In this document: positions 1-12,049 of the stretch, piece after piece | Numbering within the stretch: the first letter of the stretch is position 1 | Layout: the number at the start of each line of letters is the position of its first letter | Source: Epiperipatus broadwayi | Lineage: Eukaryota > Onychophora > Udeonychophora > Euonychophora > Peripatidae | Length of the DNA stretch: 64,000 nucleotides | Direction: 5' to 3' | NCBI GenBank assembly: GCA_028023455.1 | Contig: JAQFVV010006197.1 | Coordinates: 14,257,254-14,321,253, forward strand | Position numbers and translations under genes: made by a program | The notes under the pieces: model-generated | The model's input: only the letters and a program-made list of their open reading frames with translations | Told to the model about the DNA's origin: nothing | Database searches by the model: none

Positions 1-520
1 TAAAAAGTAATTTTTATCTTTTTTTATTAATATATATATATTGTATAAATTCAAATTGATGAAAATACCGTCGGTTACAATATAAATCTTAGTATTTGAA
101 AAAATAATATTTTTTTTTGTTTGTAATAATTTAAATCAAAAATTAATGTGCAACTCAATCGTGGATATTATACCATAATAGAATTTCTCTTTGCATTTTT
201 ATTGAATAATTTTATGAACTACTTACCATCAATGTTGAATAACATGGTTATATTCAAATTATATTCATGCTTAATGTTTTTGTTAAGCACATAATAAAAA
301 CATGATGAAGTATAGTGTGGTTACTAAATGAATATTTTTTTATATAAAATGTAAACTGATGATAATTTACTAATTAGATCAATAAGAAAGGTATAGAAGT
401 GGCTGACATTTGTGTCTTTTTAAATCATTTATCAACAGCAAAAGATTTAAAAGACAAAGGATTTATCACAGACTAACAATGATTAGTATTGTAATAAAAA
501 AGTTAGAAAAGTTTTTTTAG
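1..520. other. A+T-rich sequence, nothing recognised
   Basis: Short poly-T and TA tracts. I see no open frame with protein-family motifs, no tRNA-like boxes and no paired inverted repeat before the LINE fragment that follows. Confidence 0.6.
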
Positions 521-529
521 ATGCAGTAT

Positions 530-850
530 CTTAACTTTCAAAAATTTTAAAGCTAAGCTGCTTTCTGTGACTTTCTATGATGTAAAAGTTGGAAATGGAA
601 AACAAATGAATAAGAAAAGTACTGATGCTTTTGAATTGTTATACCATTGAAGAAGACTAAATGTCAAGAAAAATGAACAAGCAAATGCTTGATCAGATCA
701 GAGTTTGAAGCATAAATGATCAGATTGAAATTGCCTTATAAGGCAGTCTACTTTATTAGAAAAGTTTATGATGTATGAAAAGATTAGTGGTAAGAGAAGA
801 AAAAAGACCATAATGAAGTAAAAGATCTCCATCATCACAGTAACAAATAT
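530..850 (+). pseudogene. LINE reverse-transcriptase C-terminal fragment
   Basis: A decayed 3' end of a LINE pol ORF. One frame reads a run ending in DAFELLYH, then a stop and RRL. This corresponds to the hallmark region after the RT domain of RTE/BovB-like LINEs (YGSETWT..., then DAFELW.RR.L.+.WT...). A later frame reads a LEKFMMYEKISGKRRKK-like stretch, matching the 'LEK.IM.G...G+RRRG' tail motif of the same families. Frames shift several times, so it is dead. The same DAFEM motif recurs in the LINE at 51.4-54.8 kb, so the two may be one family. The 5' boundary is uncertain and no target-site duplication was found. Confidence 0.6.
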
Positions 851-859
851 TTTGAGTAG

Positions 860-3530
860 TTTAAAAATAAAAAGATGATAGATTATATCTGGAAAATGAT
901 TGTAAGGTGTTGGTATTGGTAAAATCTAATAATAATCAGTGATGATTATGATGATGAAGAGGAATCCTTCCATATGTGCATTAATATTTTTACTATAATG
1001 CAAAACTTAGTGATCTTAAATTGCAAGGTGAATCAATCTTTTAATTATAGATATCTACTAATAATGTTGGATAGCAGTTGAGGAGATACATTCTTTGATT
1101 CTTAGGTTGATATGAAAATGAATGCATCTAGCGTAAATAATATTCATTTATGAATGCAATTATAAAGCTTAAGTTTTAATATACATATATTTATGAAAGA
1201 AGTGATACAAATGCAAAAATGTCTACTAGTCAAGGAAGTCACAACCTGGCCCTTGGACCTATCCAGGTGATTATCTATATTTAATAAACATAAAAGATAA
1301 AATCTCATTAAAATTAATTAAGTTTATTCACAAATATATATGAATAATTTTAGAGTTTTAAGGTTTTTAAAAAAAATAAAAAAGAATATATATATAAAGA
1401 GAGAGAAAGATCAATTTTCTCTATCATTTGCTATGAATTCTTTTTTCACTAACTTAAAATTTTTCGTTTTGTATATTCAGTTGTAGAAAAGAATATGTTT
1501 CAGTTGACAGGTGGATTCAATATCTAGTTTCATATCATTATCTATGATTTTTTTTCTTTTTTCAAATTATTACTGTGTGATTTTTTTTTAAAAATAAGTG
1601 TTCATTCTTTTATTTGAAGATTTAAAAAAAAAAAAAAATCGTACTTTTTCTGTAATAATAATTTGCCCCGAATGCCTTATTACATTCCATACAGATTATT
1701 CACATTCTATCTGATAAATCAATCAAATAGCCTCAACGTTTTTTGAATAGATTTTATATATTCTATAACTTATTTTTTCTCTCTGACGATTTAAATTTGT
1801 GAATGAGTGATTAATGAATTTCATTTTTAAGTCTTTATATATATAAAAACCTGAGAAAATATTGTTGTATTTATTTTTGATATATATTTGCAGAAATTTT
1901 AAATAATTTTATTTTACAGTATCTGACAGTATTAATATGATTACATCTGTGTTATTTAATATTATCTTTTATTTATTATTTTGTGCTGAAGCACCACCAT
2001 GACCAATGCTTTAATGAATTATACATTTGGGATTCTGCAATAAATTCTATTAAAAGTTAATGGAAAACAATGAAAACTTATTGTTAATGAAGTACATAAA
2101 TTATTGTTGGTTTAATTCAGTTTTATTCCTTATTCTGTCTGACAGGGGTTATATATTAATATATATCATAATTATAACTTTTACTTAGACTTTTTTCAGT
2201 GCCATTCCATACGGGAATATTTTTTTTACCCATAATAGTGAGTAAAAATCTCAAGTTTCCCAAATTTTTTTGGATTTGTGAGTTTTTTAGATTTCAAGAT
2301 TAGATCTGTAAACTAATACTCTTCTAAAAATGTAAATAGATGTTAGTTTTACTAATTATATTCTTAATTTATATATAAAAATACTTTCTATATATTTAAA
2401 TTTATTTTATTACTATCAAAAAAAAAATTCAAAATACAATCTAATTATTTATTATACTAAAAATTAAAGATCATCTTTGAAATTTAGTTTGGATAATTTT
2501 TGAATAATAGATTTCAAAGAATAATGAATACTAAAAAAGAAATGAGAGAGGAATTGCATATTTTGATATAGATTTCTTAATTATGATTTTTAATAATATG
2601 AATCTCTGATTCTGTCTTGATTAGTCTTCAGCCAAGTTGAAATGGGCTAACTTTGATAAATCATATTGAAATAGGCTAATTTATAGTGAATGATTACAAC
2701 ATTAAATATCTGTGCTTTAGCACCGAATTGGTCACTATTACAGTATTAATATAATGCACGCTGTTGTTATATTTTCATGAATTGTTGGCAATTCTCCAAG
2801 GCAACTTATAGAGGAAGTTATTACTGAAACATCAATGATTTGTCTTTTTCCCTGTAGTTATGGCAGCTGTAGTGAAAAATGTATAGGCACAATGAATTAT
2901 CTCTTTAAATTTGTTTGTTGAATAATGAGTTCATTCTTTTGATAATTGCTTATCATTTATAGGTAAATAATTTCTTTATCTAATAAGAAATTTTGGATCA
3001 AATCTCATCTAAGAACTGAATAAGAAAATACTTTGATGCTTTATAGTTAAATAATAGAAGTAATATAGGTTATTATTGGCATTGAAATATTTGCCATCCA
3101 TTTGTTGATATGGCCACAGCAGACTGGAATCCATGGTAATATTGACAACATTATTTATGATAGAAATTATATCATGTTTTACACTTATTATAAACTGTAA
3201 ATAAATTTTATTGTTAAATTTGTATAGATTTGTAAGGATCTTAAGAAATAATGATTGTGGATTTTTTTTTCTTTTTCTAATAAGATATATTATATAAACT
3301 AATAGCAGATTTTCATTTGACAGTTAATTTTTTTTATAAAGTCACACATTATCTTCTTGTTAATAACTTGCACATTTGTTGCTTCTATTTAATCATACTA
3401 TAATATCATGGCGCAAGTGAGATTCTGATGAGAAGTATATTATATTCTATCATGATGATTCTTATTGTATATTTTCTCCTACCAATTTTTTTTTGTGAAA
3501 CTCATTGACTAGTATATAGTGTTAGAGGAA
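860..3530. other. A+T-rich stretch without recognisable genes
   Basis: No coding motifs or paired repeats that I can support. Poly-A/T runs occur near 1620-1640 and 2415-2430. A short motif resembling 'gaagcacc...atgacca' at about 1986 recurs near 4400 and, less clearly, near 2710 and 13050. It may be the end of an old repeat but is too short to name. Confidence 0.5.
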
Positions 3531-3531
3531 G

Positions 3532-3685
3532 AGATTCATGGTATAACAGTTAGTGCATCATTCTGTGGTAATCATAACCTGAATATGAATGGTTTAAGAT
3601 TTTTTTCAGGTAAGTAGATTATAATCAAACAACTAAATATAATCTTTACTGGTAAATGAGTATCTACACATTATCTAATGAATAA
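3532..3685 (+). repeat. tRNA-derived SINE, family A, copy 1
   Basis: Homologous to the reverse complement of 4968-5160. The head reads a tRNA-like A-box region (tggtataacagttagtgca), then a degenerate B-box area. The body contains the shared block 'atttttttcag', and the tail carries the shared 'ggtaaatgagtat'. It is shorter than the 5-kb copy because of an internal deletion. The family is inferred from comparing copies inside this window; I cannot name it. Confidence 0.55.
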
Positions 3686-3689
3686 AAAT

Positions 3690-4965
3690 AAATTGGTAAT
3701 TTGGATTTGCCAGACTAATATTGTTGCATTGGTTTTAAAAAGACACAGTGTGATTTTCATTTGATTTAGCAGTCATCATTGTTGTAATATCTGTTATACA
3801 TTCCTTTCTTCATATTTTACCATTACTTTTTACTAAATAAAGAGCTGCAAACTATACTGAGATAATATATCAATCCATTGAAAAAATCATTTGCTAAAGG
3901 GACTGTGAATAATGGTCTACATGATTACTTATTCAGTGAAGTAGATTAAAATAAGATATTGTGAAATGAAGATTTGAGTATTTAAATAAGTGTTGTTAAT
4001 AATATTGCCTTTAAAAATAAAATCATTATGTAAAGCTGAACCATAATAGGTAAATCTTTTTTGTTTTATTATTACAGATATGAAATATATCTTGTATCAT
4101 AAAAATCTCTGCCCAAAGATAAAAGAACATTACAAAGCATTCAAAAAATAATCCTTGATTATTGCCAATGATAATTCATCAACTCTTAATACAGTGAATG
4201 TTTTAATACATTATATATAATTGGAGCATTGAATCATTTAGTATGATTAATTGTCACAGTGGTGATCTTACACTTATCACACTTGCTACTGATTTCAATT
4301 TCACTGATTTTTTTCTTGCAGCTGTGACAAAGTTTGTGCATCATCAACATATTTTTCATGGTATAGATAAATTGAGGTAGATAATTTATAAGAATTATAT
4401 ACTACTGAAGCACCCTATATGACCAGTGATTAAAATAAAACTAATGATTGAATATATAGATAGTAGTGGAATTTTTGACCATATAAACTATTTGCAGAGA
4501 TTTCTTACCTGTCTGGTTATACTTTTTGTTAATATTCAGAAGGCTTGTTTAATCATTTATATTATATACTTAAGCCAAAATTGATATGCATTGAGGCAGT
4601 CATAATGATGTTCAAAATTATAAAGATTCAGAAAATTAATTTTTTCAGTAATTCAGCTTCACTTGATTGCAATTTTTATTCAGTTATTTCTTTTAAGATT
4701 GTTTTATTTATATCTTAATATAAATCAATATTAGTATCGGAGATTAATGCAATGACTACATTTAGAAAAAGAGTTTTAGACTTTAAACATCTCTGTTCAA
4801 TTAAATTATTTTATATTATATATATAGAGAGAGTAATATAGATGAAAGATAAAGCAGCTATTAAATAGATCACTGGAGAGAAAAGTCATCTTCAAAAGCC
4901 ATCTCCTTTAAAAGAATAATGAAAATGTCATTTTCTAGATGATGTACATTATATATTATTTTTTA
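3690..4965. other. A+T-rich stretch, no supported gene
   Basis: A possible 3' splice site (tttcttgcag) lies at about 4311-4320, followed by a roughly 55-base open segment and a GT. The segment is short and resembles no protein I know, so I do not call it an exon. The rest is A+T-rich filler. Confidence 0.4.
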
Positions 4966-4967
4966 AC

Positions 4968-5160
4968 TAAGAATAGCTAAATACTCATTTACTGACCAAT
5001 ATTTTATGGTTAGGTAGATTGATTATGGATTAACTATCTGAAAAAAATCCTGAGATTTATTAAAGCTGAAAAATTACTTAAATTTGACCTATCACAGATT
5101 CAAACCCAGGTTGCAAGCATAATAAGTGGACGCACTTCACTGTTCCATGAGGCCCTATTA
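4968..5160 (-). repeat. tRNA-derived SINE, family A, copy 2
   Basis: On the minus strand the head runs from 5160. It has an A-box-like segment (catggaacagtgaagtgcg) and a good B box, ggtttgaatc, near 5100. A non-tRNA body follows, with 'ggatttttttcag' and the tail 'ggtcagtaaatgagtattt'. The same order of blocks occurs at 3532-3685 (plus), 31956-32140 (minus) and, weakly, at 43925-44110 (plus). This supports a dispersed tRNA-derived SINE whose internal pol III promoter is still recognisable here. Confidence 0.7.
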
Positions 5161-5164
5161 AAAA

Positions 5165-5795
5165 AGAACATAAGTTTATATATGTGCCATTCTACCTACA
5201 TATTCTTAGAACTTGAATAAATTTCTGTTATCATGTTTTTAATTTATATAAGTTGGATGGCTTCTATAACTTTCGTATTTGTAATAGGATTTTTCTATAA
5301 TAACTACAAGAGAATTACATTAAATTGCTTCTAAATACCAACCAGTTTATGTAAATAGCTTGTAAAACTATGATTTTGTTCTACTATATTTGTAATTAAA
5401 TATATCATAAAAAGATGAGACTATAAATTTGAAAAATAGTGGATTTATTTTTTAAAAAAGTGATTACCTTAATAAAATTATTATAATTAATTGCTAATAA
5501 GTAAGCAGAATCTAGTAGCTTCAATAATGAAACAACAGTTACATCACAGTGGAATTTTCTATTCACATAGTTTTCCTGATAATAACCACACTTTAATTGA
5601 TGAGGTAAAAACTGATTTACAGTGTTTTGTTTTTCACATATCATCAACTTTGACTTATATTTTTATTTTAATTAAGCCTGTTGACCTTAAATTCCCCTTT
5701 AACTTTCAGTACTGTTACTTATGTTCAATGATAGTTCAATAACTGTTTCTGCACTTAGTTTTTTTTTCTTCTAAATTTGTCTGAATTTTAATATG
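5165..5795. other. A+T-rich stretch, short overlapping open frames only
   Basis: Open frames of about 80 codons exist on both strands at 5405-5742. They overlap antisense, have low-complexity composition and show no family motif. I treat them as chance ORFs. Confidence 0.5.
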
Positions 5796-5799
5796 TCAA

Positions 5800-6099
5800 T
5801 AGTTGCTATTAGATGTAATATGTTGGACTATTACCATCATCTATGAATGAATGTTGAATGTATAGAAAATTTTAAACTCTGTAAATACAAACAACTTGTT
5901 AGTAATAACACACAAATATACAACACAAGCTAGTAATTGCACAACATTTTGAGTAGTAGTATTCTCCACTCTTTTTCGGGTATTGCTGACCTATATTCAC
6001 AGTGACAATATTTGCTTAGAAATTGAACTCGCACCTTTAGATTCTTGAATATTGAATTTAAGGCAAATGCTCTATCAACTAAGCTATTCTTTCAAAAGC
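5800..6099 (-). repeat. tRNA-derived SINE, family B, copy 1
   Basis: On the minus strand the head is tRNA-like: the A-box region 'tagcttagttgatagagc' lies at about 6072-6090, and a B-box-like 'gagttcaatttc' follows near 6030. The spacer between them carries the block 'attcaatattcaagaat'. The body continues to about 5800. The same spacer, body blocks and 'ggactatt.ccat.atct' region occur at 11760-12021. Box order and spacing point to a tRNA-derived SINE with an insertion in the tRNA-related head. Confidence 0.65.
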
Positions 6100-6528
6100 T
6101 ATGTTTGAATATGTGCTTTTATATAGTTTTTTTAAAAATAATTATTTAATGATGTAAATAATTAATGACAGTCAGATCAATTAAACGTGAAATATACTAT
6201 TATAATTACATGCAGCTATTTGCATTGTGTTTTCGACAAATGAATTCTCTATTGAAAAGCATAGTTCGAAATAAGATCTAACTTTTGATATTTTTATTTT
6301 CATAATGAAGAAACTTCAGGCGTATTCTTGATTTTTTTTTTTTTAAAGAATATTTTATAGTGTAATTTCTTTTAGGTTCAGATTTTTAAAGTAAATATTT
6401 ATTTTTTATTCTATTAATTTTCCACTCATACTTTTTTTATGTTATTATATATACAATTTTACTTTTTATTTTAGTTTTTAATGGTTTAATTACTAGTTTG
6501 CTATTTTGTAGCATGATGAATATGCAAT

Positions 6529-6538
6529 GCAAGGCAAT
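6529..6538. repeat. Left target-site duplication of LINE
   Basis: The 10-mer gcaaggcaat abuts the 3' end of the minus-strand LINE and is repeated exactly at 11375-11384. An exact 10-bp duplication flanking a LINE-length segment fits target-primed insertion. Confidence 0.6.
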
Positions 6539-7514
6539 GTGATGCACTATGGTTTTTCTTTATCAGAGTCAGGAATCTCTCAGTATTATGCCCAGATAAA
6601 CCTGTTAGCCACCTTACTTTCCCTTTCCATGTTTCCACCCTAAGCTTTTCCTATATTCTTCTCTATCCTGCTCCATCCCATTTCCACAACATTATCTTTG
6701 TCCACTCTATGGTCTTTATATCTAGACCCCCCTTATCTTTTTCCAAACATGGCATAAAAACCAAGCACACACCTTCTGTATAGTCACTTTGTTTATGTAT
6801 TCTCCCACAACTTCATTATTTGTACTCTTTCTGCTTGTAAGCATTTACATGCAATTAACAGATGCCAAATATTTTCCATACCTTCCTTTCATAACTTTCA
6901 GATTAAGTCACCACATTTCTCCATTTATCTGTATATTCCCTTGTTGCTAATGATCCTGTTCAAGATTTAAACAGTAAACTATTTTCCTTGTTATTATCAT
7001 AAATTAATTCAAACCCAACATTCTGTTTACTTCTATTTATATTTAAATTCTTTTTACTCTCCATACTAGTTTGCCATCTCTCCTACTCGCTATTTTTTAT
7101 ATTAATGCATCTATTTTTCTATCTCATTCTAAACAATTCTCTTAACACAATCCCACCTTTTGCATAAGTATACTGACATAAAGTCTTTCTATCCAAATAT
7201 TCTGCATACTATACTACCTTTCTCACCCATATTGTTGCCTATCCTTTACTCATAACTCAATTAAATACTATTTTAGCTATTCTATTATTATCCGTAAAAC
7301 ATTTACATTTTGCTTTTTGCATCTCTCATATAAAAACTTACCATCTCATTTCTCCTTGAATTGCTTCTATTGACATCCAAATATCTGCATGTAATGCATG
7401 TCTTCCTACTTCTCTTTGTAATTTAAAATCCCTTTACCAACATATAACACATTGTTACCATAGGTTAACCCTGCTACTGTCACTCCCTTCCATACAATTC
7501 TTGCTACATCATAT

Positions 7515-8700
7515 TTATTTCATAAAAACCCTATTAATTTTTTTTATTAGTTCCTTCCTTTTCTTTGCTTCATTTATTGATTTTTTTTCCCATTCATCCA
7601 AGCAATTTCTCTGGTTACTTAAGATGATTCCCAAACAGTTATACCTATTCTTCACATTTAACTTTATATCTCCCAATAAAAATTCTTTCTCTATTCTTTC
7701 TCCAGCATTTATCATCATTACTTTTTTTTTTTTCACTAAATTTAATCTCCATTTCTTTATGCACTCTTGCACACATTTTCAGCACAACTTCCATATCTTC
7801 CCTACTTTCTGTGCACAAGAAGATATTATCAGCAAATAAAAGATCTGATAATATATACTCTCCTTTGCCAACTATTAGTGGCATCTTACCTCTCTTCCTA
7901 GGCTTTCTATTGCTCTCTTCATTTAATCTCAAATATAATAAAAATGAAATAAATGACATAGGGCATTCTTGCCTTAGTCCTACCTCACTTTTAACTCTAA
8001 CCGATTTTATATTTCCTATTTGATACATATAGTAATTATTTTCATAAAATCTCTTAATAAGATCCACTAAAGCTTCATTCATTCCCAAATTTACTAAACT
8101 TAGCCATAATCTATTTCTATTTACTTTATCATTTGCCCTTTCTGTATCTCCAAAGACCATACATAATTATCTACCTGTATTCATATTCATATCTATGAGT
8201 TGTGTGACTACAAATAAACTATCTCCTATACACTTATCTGATCTAAAACTTCCTCACATTTCTCCCACTATCTCATTTTCTTCCATCCATTTTGCCACCC
8301 CTCCAACTACCATATATGCAAAAACTTTATATAGCACTGACATTACTGCTATCAGTCTATAATTGTTTAACTTTCTATGACCCTTACCCTCTTTTTTAAA
8401 TAATAGCCTTATTCTTGTATTATTCCCTTCAGTTCCATCTTATTAAAATATGATAATAGATTTAAATTTGCTCTATTTCCCAAATTTATTATGATTCAGC
8501 TGCCCATCCATCTAAACCTCTTGACTTTCCACTTTTCAAATTCTTCCCTGCCTTATTCAATTCATTTTCTATAAACATTACTACATGCTTTTATATCTGT
8601 TATTACTCTGTCCTTCACATATATTTTCTATATCCATTATATACTTTTTTAAGATTGTTTCTAATTTTTTCCTAGAGCTACCCTCTTTTTCTTTATCACC
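7515..8700 (-). pseudogene. LINE reverse transcriptase domain (broken)
   Basis: The longest open piece, 8160-7645, begins with 'DTERANDKVNRNRLW', the RT palm region (usually AFDKVNR..LW). It continues through 'GLRQECPMS' (canonical G.RQGCP.SP) to 'LLFADNIFL' near 7840, the catalytic box that should read FADD. The second catalytic Asp is Asn here, which is expected to kill polymerisation. After a frameshift, 7772-7515 encodes the C-terminal part, with 'NAGERIEKEFLLGD' and a 'YNCLGIIL' segment typical of the post-palm region. Upstream RT pieces (8971-8696) are Lys/Asn-rich and degenerate. Confidence 0.8.
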
Positions 8701-9099
8701 CTATATTTTTTTTTTTTTTTAATATATTTCCAAAAAATTTTTTACTCCCATCTCTTTCACTTTTATTAAAATCCTCCAATAATTTACTATAATTATTTAT
8801 TTTAGCAAACTTCTTTTTTAAATAGTTTTCCCATTTAATATTAGCATCGTTTTCACTTTCTTTGTTTTTAATAGTACATTTATATTCTCTGCATGCTTTT
8901 TCCTCTTTTACACTTTTATTAATTCTCACTTTTCTAATACTTTTATTCTCCTGAATATTCTCACCCCACACCAGTTCTTATATTCACCTACAACAAACTC
9001 TTCCATGATTTTTTTTATTTTTATTTTATATTCTTCTAATTCATTTTTATCATTCATTTTTCATCCACATTTTTCATTATTTTTTACTTTTATTACTAT

Positions 9100-9900
9100 T
9101 TTCCATCACATTACTAACCATTTTCATTATAAAGAAATTATGATCACTATTATAAGCTCTCTCTTCATTATCAACACTTTAATTTTTTTCTACTTTATTC
9201 ATTCCCTCATTCTCCTCTAATATATAATCTAGTGTGTGAAATATATTATTTTTAGAACATGTGTATGATAAATTTCCAATGCTCAAATTCACTCTCTGAT
9301 AAAAAAATTTCAAAAGCTGCCCATTATGGTTATCTGCATCGTTAATTTCTTCAATATGCCCATTGTATATTCTTAATTAGGCACAAATATAGGTTACTGT
9401 TCTACTCCACTTTAGTTTGACTATCTCCAGTGGCCATATATATACTATAGCCACCATCCATTTTTGTCTTTCTAACTTATCTCAAACCACAAATATTCTT
9501 GACACTTTACAGTATTAAAATTTTTTTTTGACATAATTCCTATACCACCATACCTTTTTTCTTCTTTTTTTCTATTTATATCCTACCATATCAAGTCTTC
9601 CAATGTAGGTTCTTTGTCTTTTTCTCTTAGATGTATTGCCACTACTGCTAATACCTCAGTATCTTCATTTTTAACTGCTTTATTTAATTCCAGCCACTTT
9701 TCTGGTCTCCTACCCATCTTGCACATTCAAATATCCAATTTTAACAATTTCTTTCTTTCTTACTACCTTTTTGTAAATTCTTTTGATTTTTTCTTCTCTA
9801 TTACATTTGAAATAAGCTTGTTTATCATTAATTTTACAGACCCCTTTCCCTCTTCATATCTATATTTATATCTAAATCAGCTATCATTTGCTTACTTCTT
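9100..9900 (-). pseudogene. LINE endonuclease/exonuclease/phosphatase (EEP) domain, broken
   Basis: Minus-strand frames give 'KIGYLNVQDG' near 9760, the first EEP strand motif (..I..NVQG...K). Near 9330-9260 they give 'ITIMGSF.NFF' and a '...YTCSKNN' run matching the '.HNG..LL.F......N...T' block, then a 'LDYIL' fragment. Order and spacing match an apurinic-type LINE endonuclease upstream of RT, but stops and frameshifts are frequent. EEP domains nick target DNA for target-primed reverse transcription. Confidence 0.6.
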
Positions 9901-10229
9901 ACATTCTGTCAATTCTTAATTTTCTTTTTAGTAATACTGTAATTTAAAACCCTACCCTCCTCTTTATAACTTTCCCAAACTATAATATTTTTTATAAATC
10001 AAACCCCCTAATGCTTTACCTATATAACTCCCTCTTACTAATAAAATTTTTTTACACATCCACAAACATAACCTTATTTCTCTTGCATAATTTTCCAATT
10101 TTTTATTTATAGAACATACCTTAACATATAGCTGTTGTTGAATCTTGGTAGTAATCCAACTCCTTGTGCTCTTTCTTTAATCTTATTCAAATTACTAATC
10201 AATTCTTTATACTCATCCATTACTCTTTC

Positions 10230-10640
10230 TGAGGCTCTGACAAATTATTTGACTCTACTATAACATAAATATCTCTATTCCCTTGTTTCTTTACCTTATC
10301 TGCAACATCCCTAACTCTGGATTTAGGCAAACATACTCTTACACATCTCCACTTGCTTTAATTAGTGAGTCCTCTATCAAGACTGTTTTACTTACTTCAT
10401 CCATAATATTCTCTTCCATCTTCTTTCTTATCATTTCTATTAATTAATTCCTTGATCTGCTCACACTTCATCTCTAATGCTTTTAATTTTACTTCTACAT
10501 TCTTTTTCTCTTTCTTTATCTTACTTATTTCTTGCCTAATTATCTCCATTGCACGACTTATTTTGTCATCCATATCTATTTTCACTCCACTAAATATATA
10601 CTCTATTCTATCTTTTTTAGCTACATTTTCCTCCATTTCT
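10230..10640 (-). pseudogene. LINE ORF1 remnant: coiled coil plus SGNH-like piece
   Basis: 10636-10397 is an open frame starting MEENVAKKDRIEYIF with a heptad-like, Lys/Glu-rich middle (residues about 25-65: EIIRQEISKIKKEKKNVEVK). This is typical of the trimerising coiled coil in LINE ORF1 proteins. Downstream, around 10345-10240, a frame reads 'VRVCLPKSRVRDVADKVKK...IYVIVESNNL'. It resembles the 'VVVHVGTNDL' strand of SGNH/esterase-like ORF1 proteins with the key residues changed. The esterase reading is an inference from a short match. Confidence 0.5.
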
Positions 10641-11374
10641 CCTTACTTTTTATTTAAACTATCTGCACTTAGAAACCATTTTTTCACCTCTTTTATCACA
10701 TTTATACATGATCTATGCAAATATATACCTGTTCCATTCTTTCTAGTCTTATTTAAGCATTTTAATTGTAAATCTTATCACATATGGGACACTATCAAAG
10801 CACACCTAATTTCCTTCTGATCATTATATATACATTGTGGAATACAAATGCAATCCATATTTCCTTATTTTTTAATTTCCTTATTCTATATTTAAATGTA
10901 TGGTTTTTCTACTACTCTTCAAACCTCTTTATACAAAAGGAAAAAAACTTTTTTTTTTTTTAAAAAAAGGCGATGGATAAATGTGCTCCACTAATCTTAC
11001 ATCTCAAATGTTATCCTCTCTCTCAAATATATCATTTTCTTTCTTAAATTAAAATATCATTTAATAGCAAACCTACTAAAACCCAAATAATTTTACATAT
11101 GACTTGGTTTTAAAGTCTCCTTGCAGTAATCACACACACAAAATATTTTTTCCATTTATATTTAAAATGACGTATTGAATCACTTTCCAAATATTAACAA
11201 TATTTTTCATGATCTTTCCAAATCCAATTAAATCTATCTCTCTACATTCCAACTTTCTTTTCACATTCACTCACTAAGCAAATATTCTCCAGCAACAGAA
11301 ATTTTTACAGATAAATATTAAAAATATGTAAAACTTTAACTTATGTTGCAAAACAAATCAGCCACGTCAGCACA

Positions 11375-11384
11375 GCAAGGCAAT
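11375..11384. repeat. Right target-site duplication of LINE
   Basis: Exact copy of gcaaggcaat, immediately beyond the presumed 5' end (minus-strand TGTGCTGACGTGGC...) of the LINE. Confidence 0.55.
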
Positions 11385-11409
11385 CAAGGTCTTTCTCTAT
11401 ATATATACA

Positions 11410-11500
11410 TGTGTGTGTGATGTGACGCATTGTGTTTTCTCCTTTATTGGAGTCAGAATCTTTTAGCACTATTCCCAGATAAACCCGTGTATATAATATA
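11410..11500 (-). repeat. Short 3'-end fragment of the same LINE family
   Basis: The blocks 'gatgtgacgca', 'ttctcctttattggagtcag' and 'cccagataaaccc' align in order with the 3' end of the 4.8-kb LINE at 6539-6605 and with 49525-49600. It lies outside the right TSD, so it is best read as an independent, severely 5'-truncated copy next to which the larger LINE landed. Confidence 0.6.
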
Positions 11501-11759
11501 AAACTCCAATGCTCCCCCTATTTAACTAAATATGAAACTTCATATTTTATTGATGTTACATAAATACTAATTTCTGAAAATAGGTAATGAAATTCAAGAG
11601 CCCATTACTAAAGTTTTTAGTTTTAAGAAACAATTTCACTGACCTCATCTTTAAACATGATCACCTACAATTAAAATCTAACAGATTCTTATTTATATAA
11701 GACTAGTGTAGGTTATCATATCCTAATGGAATAAAAGATGTCCCACAGATATTCATCAA

Positions 11760-12021
11760 ATTGTATTTATGTATTGGACTATTTCCATAATCTAATATAA
11801 GTATTGAATTTCTTTAGAAAAATTTAACTTTATTTAAATATTTCAAATAGCACATAGGTTAGCATATGGACAATGTTTTGAGAGGTATTATTTTTCCTCT
11901 CTTCTTCAGGTTTTGCTGGCCTGACTAGTGACAGTACTAGCATGGGAATCAAATCTCTCCTTTATATTCTTGAATATTGAATTTTTGGTTAATGTCTTAA
12001 CCAAGCCATCATGCCAAAAGC
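11760..12021 (-). repeat. tRNA-derived SINE, family B, copy 2
   Basis: Shares with 5800-6099 the blocks 'ggactatt.ccat.atct', 'ttttgag.g', 'attcttgaatattgaattt' and the terminal 'caaaagc', in the same order and orientation. The tRNA-like head lies at the high-coordinate end (minus strand). It is more diverged in the A box than copy 1. Confidence 0.6.
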
Positions 12022-12049
12022 AACAACAGTCAGTAGAAAATTTATATAC

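Larger units (their letters stand above)
6539..11374 (-). mobile_element. LINE (non-LTR retrotransposon), 4.8 kb, decayed
   Basis: A minus-strand LINE bounded by the direct repeat gcaaggcaat (6529-6538 and 11375-11384). Reading 5' to 3' on the minus strand: 5' UTR; a lysine-rich coiled-coil ORF1 piece (10636-10397) followed by an esterase/SGNH-like segment near 10345-10240; an endonuclease region (about 9900-9100); an RT region (about 8700-7515); and a long 3' UTR down to 6539. The plus strand is strikingly pyrimidine-rich over most of the length, mirroring a lysine-rich A/G coding strand. Frames are broken throughout and the RT active site is mutated, so it is inactive. The 3' 1.2 kb is present again at 49525-50733. 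Clade not assigned. Confidence 0.75.

Noticed and set aside
4311-4376. Possible small exon after tttcttgcag
   Set aside because: Only about 55 bases, weak donor, no recognisable or conserved peptide.
5405-5742. Overlapping open frames of about 80 codons on both strands
   Set aside because: Antisense to each other, low-complexity composition, no start context or motif.
7501-7839. 112-codon plus-strand open frame rich in Phe/Ile
   Set aside because: It is the antisense shadow of the LINE reverse transcriptase on the minus strand.
9005-9919. Plus-strand hydrophobic open frames
   Set aside because: Antisense of the Lys-rich LINE endonuclease region; the pyrimidine-rich strand produces Phe/Ser/Ile-rich pseudo-ORFs.
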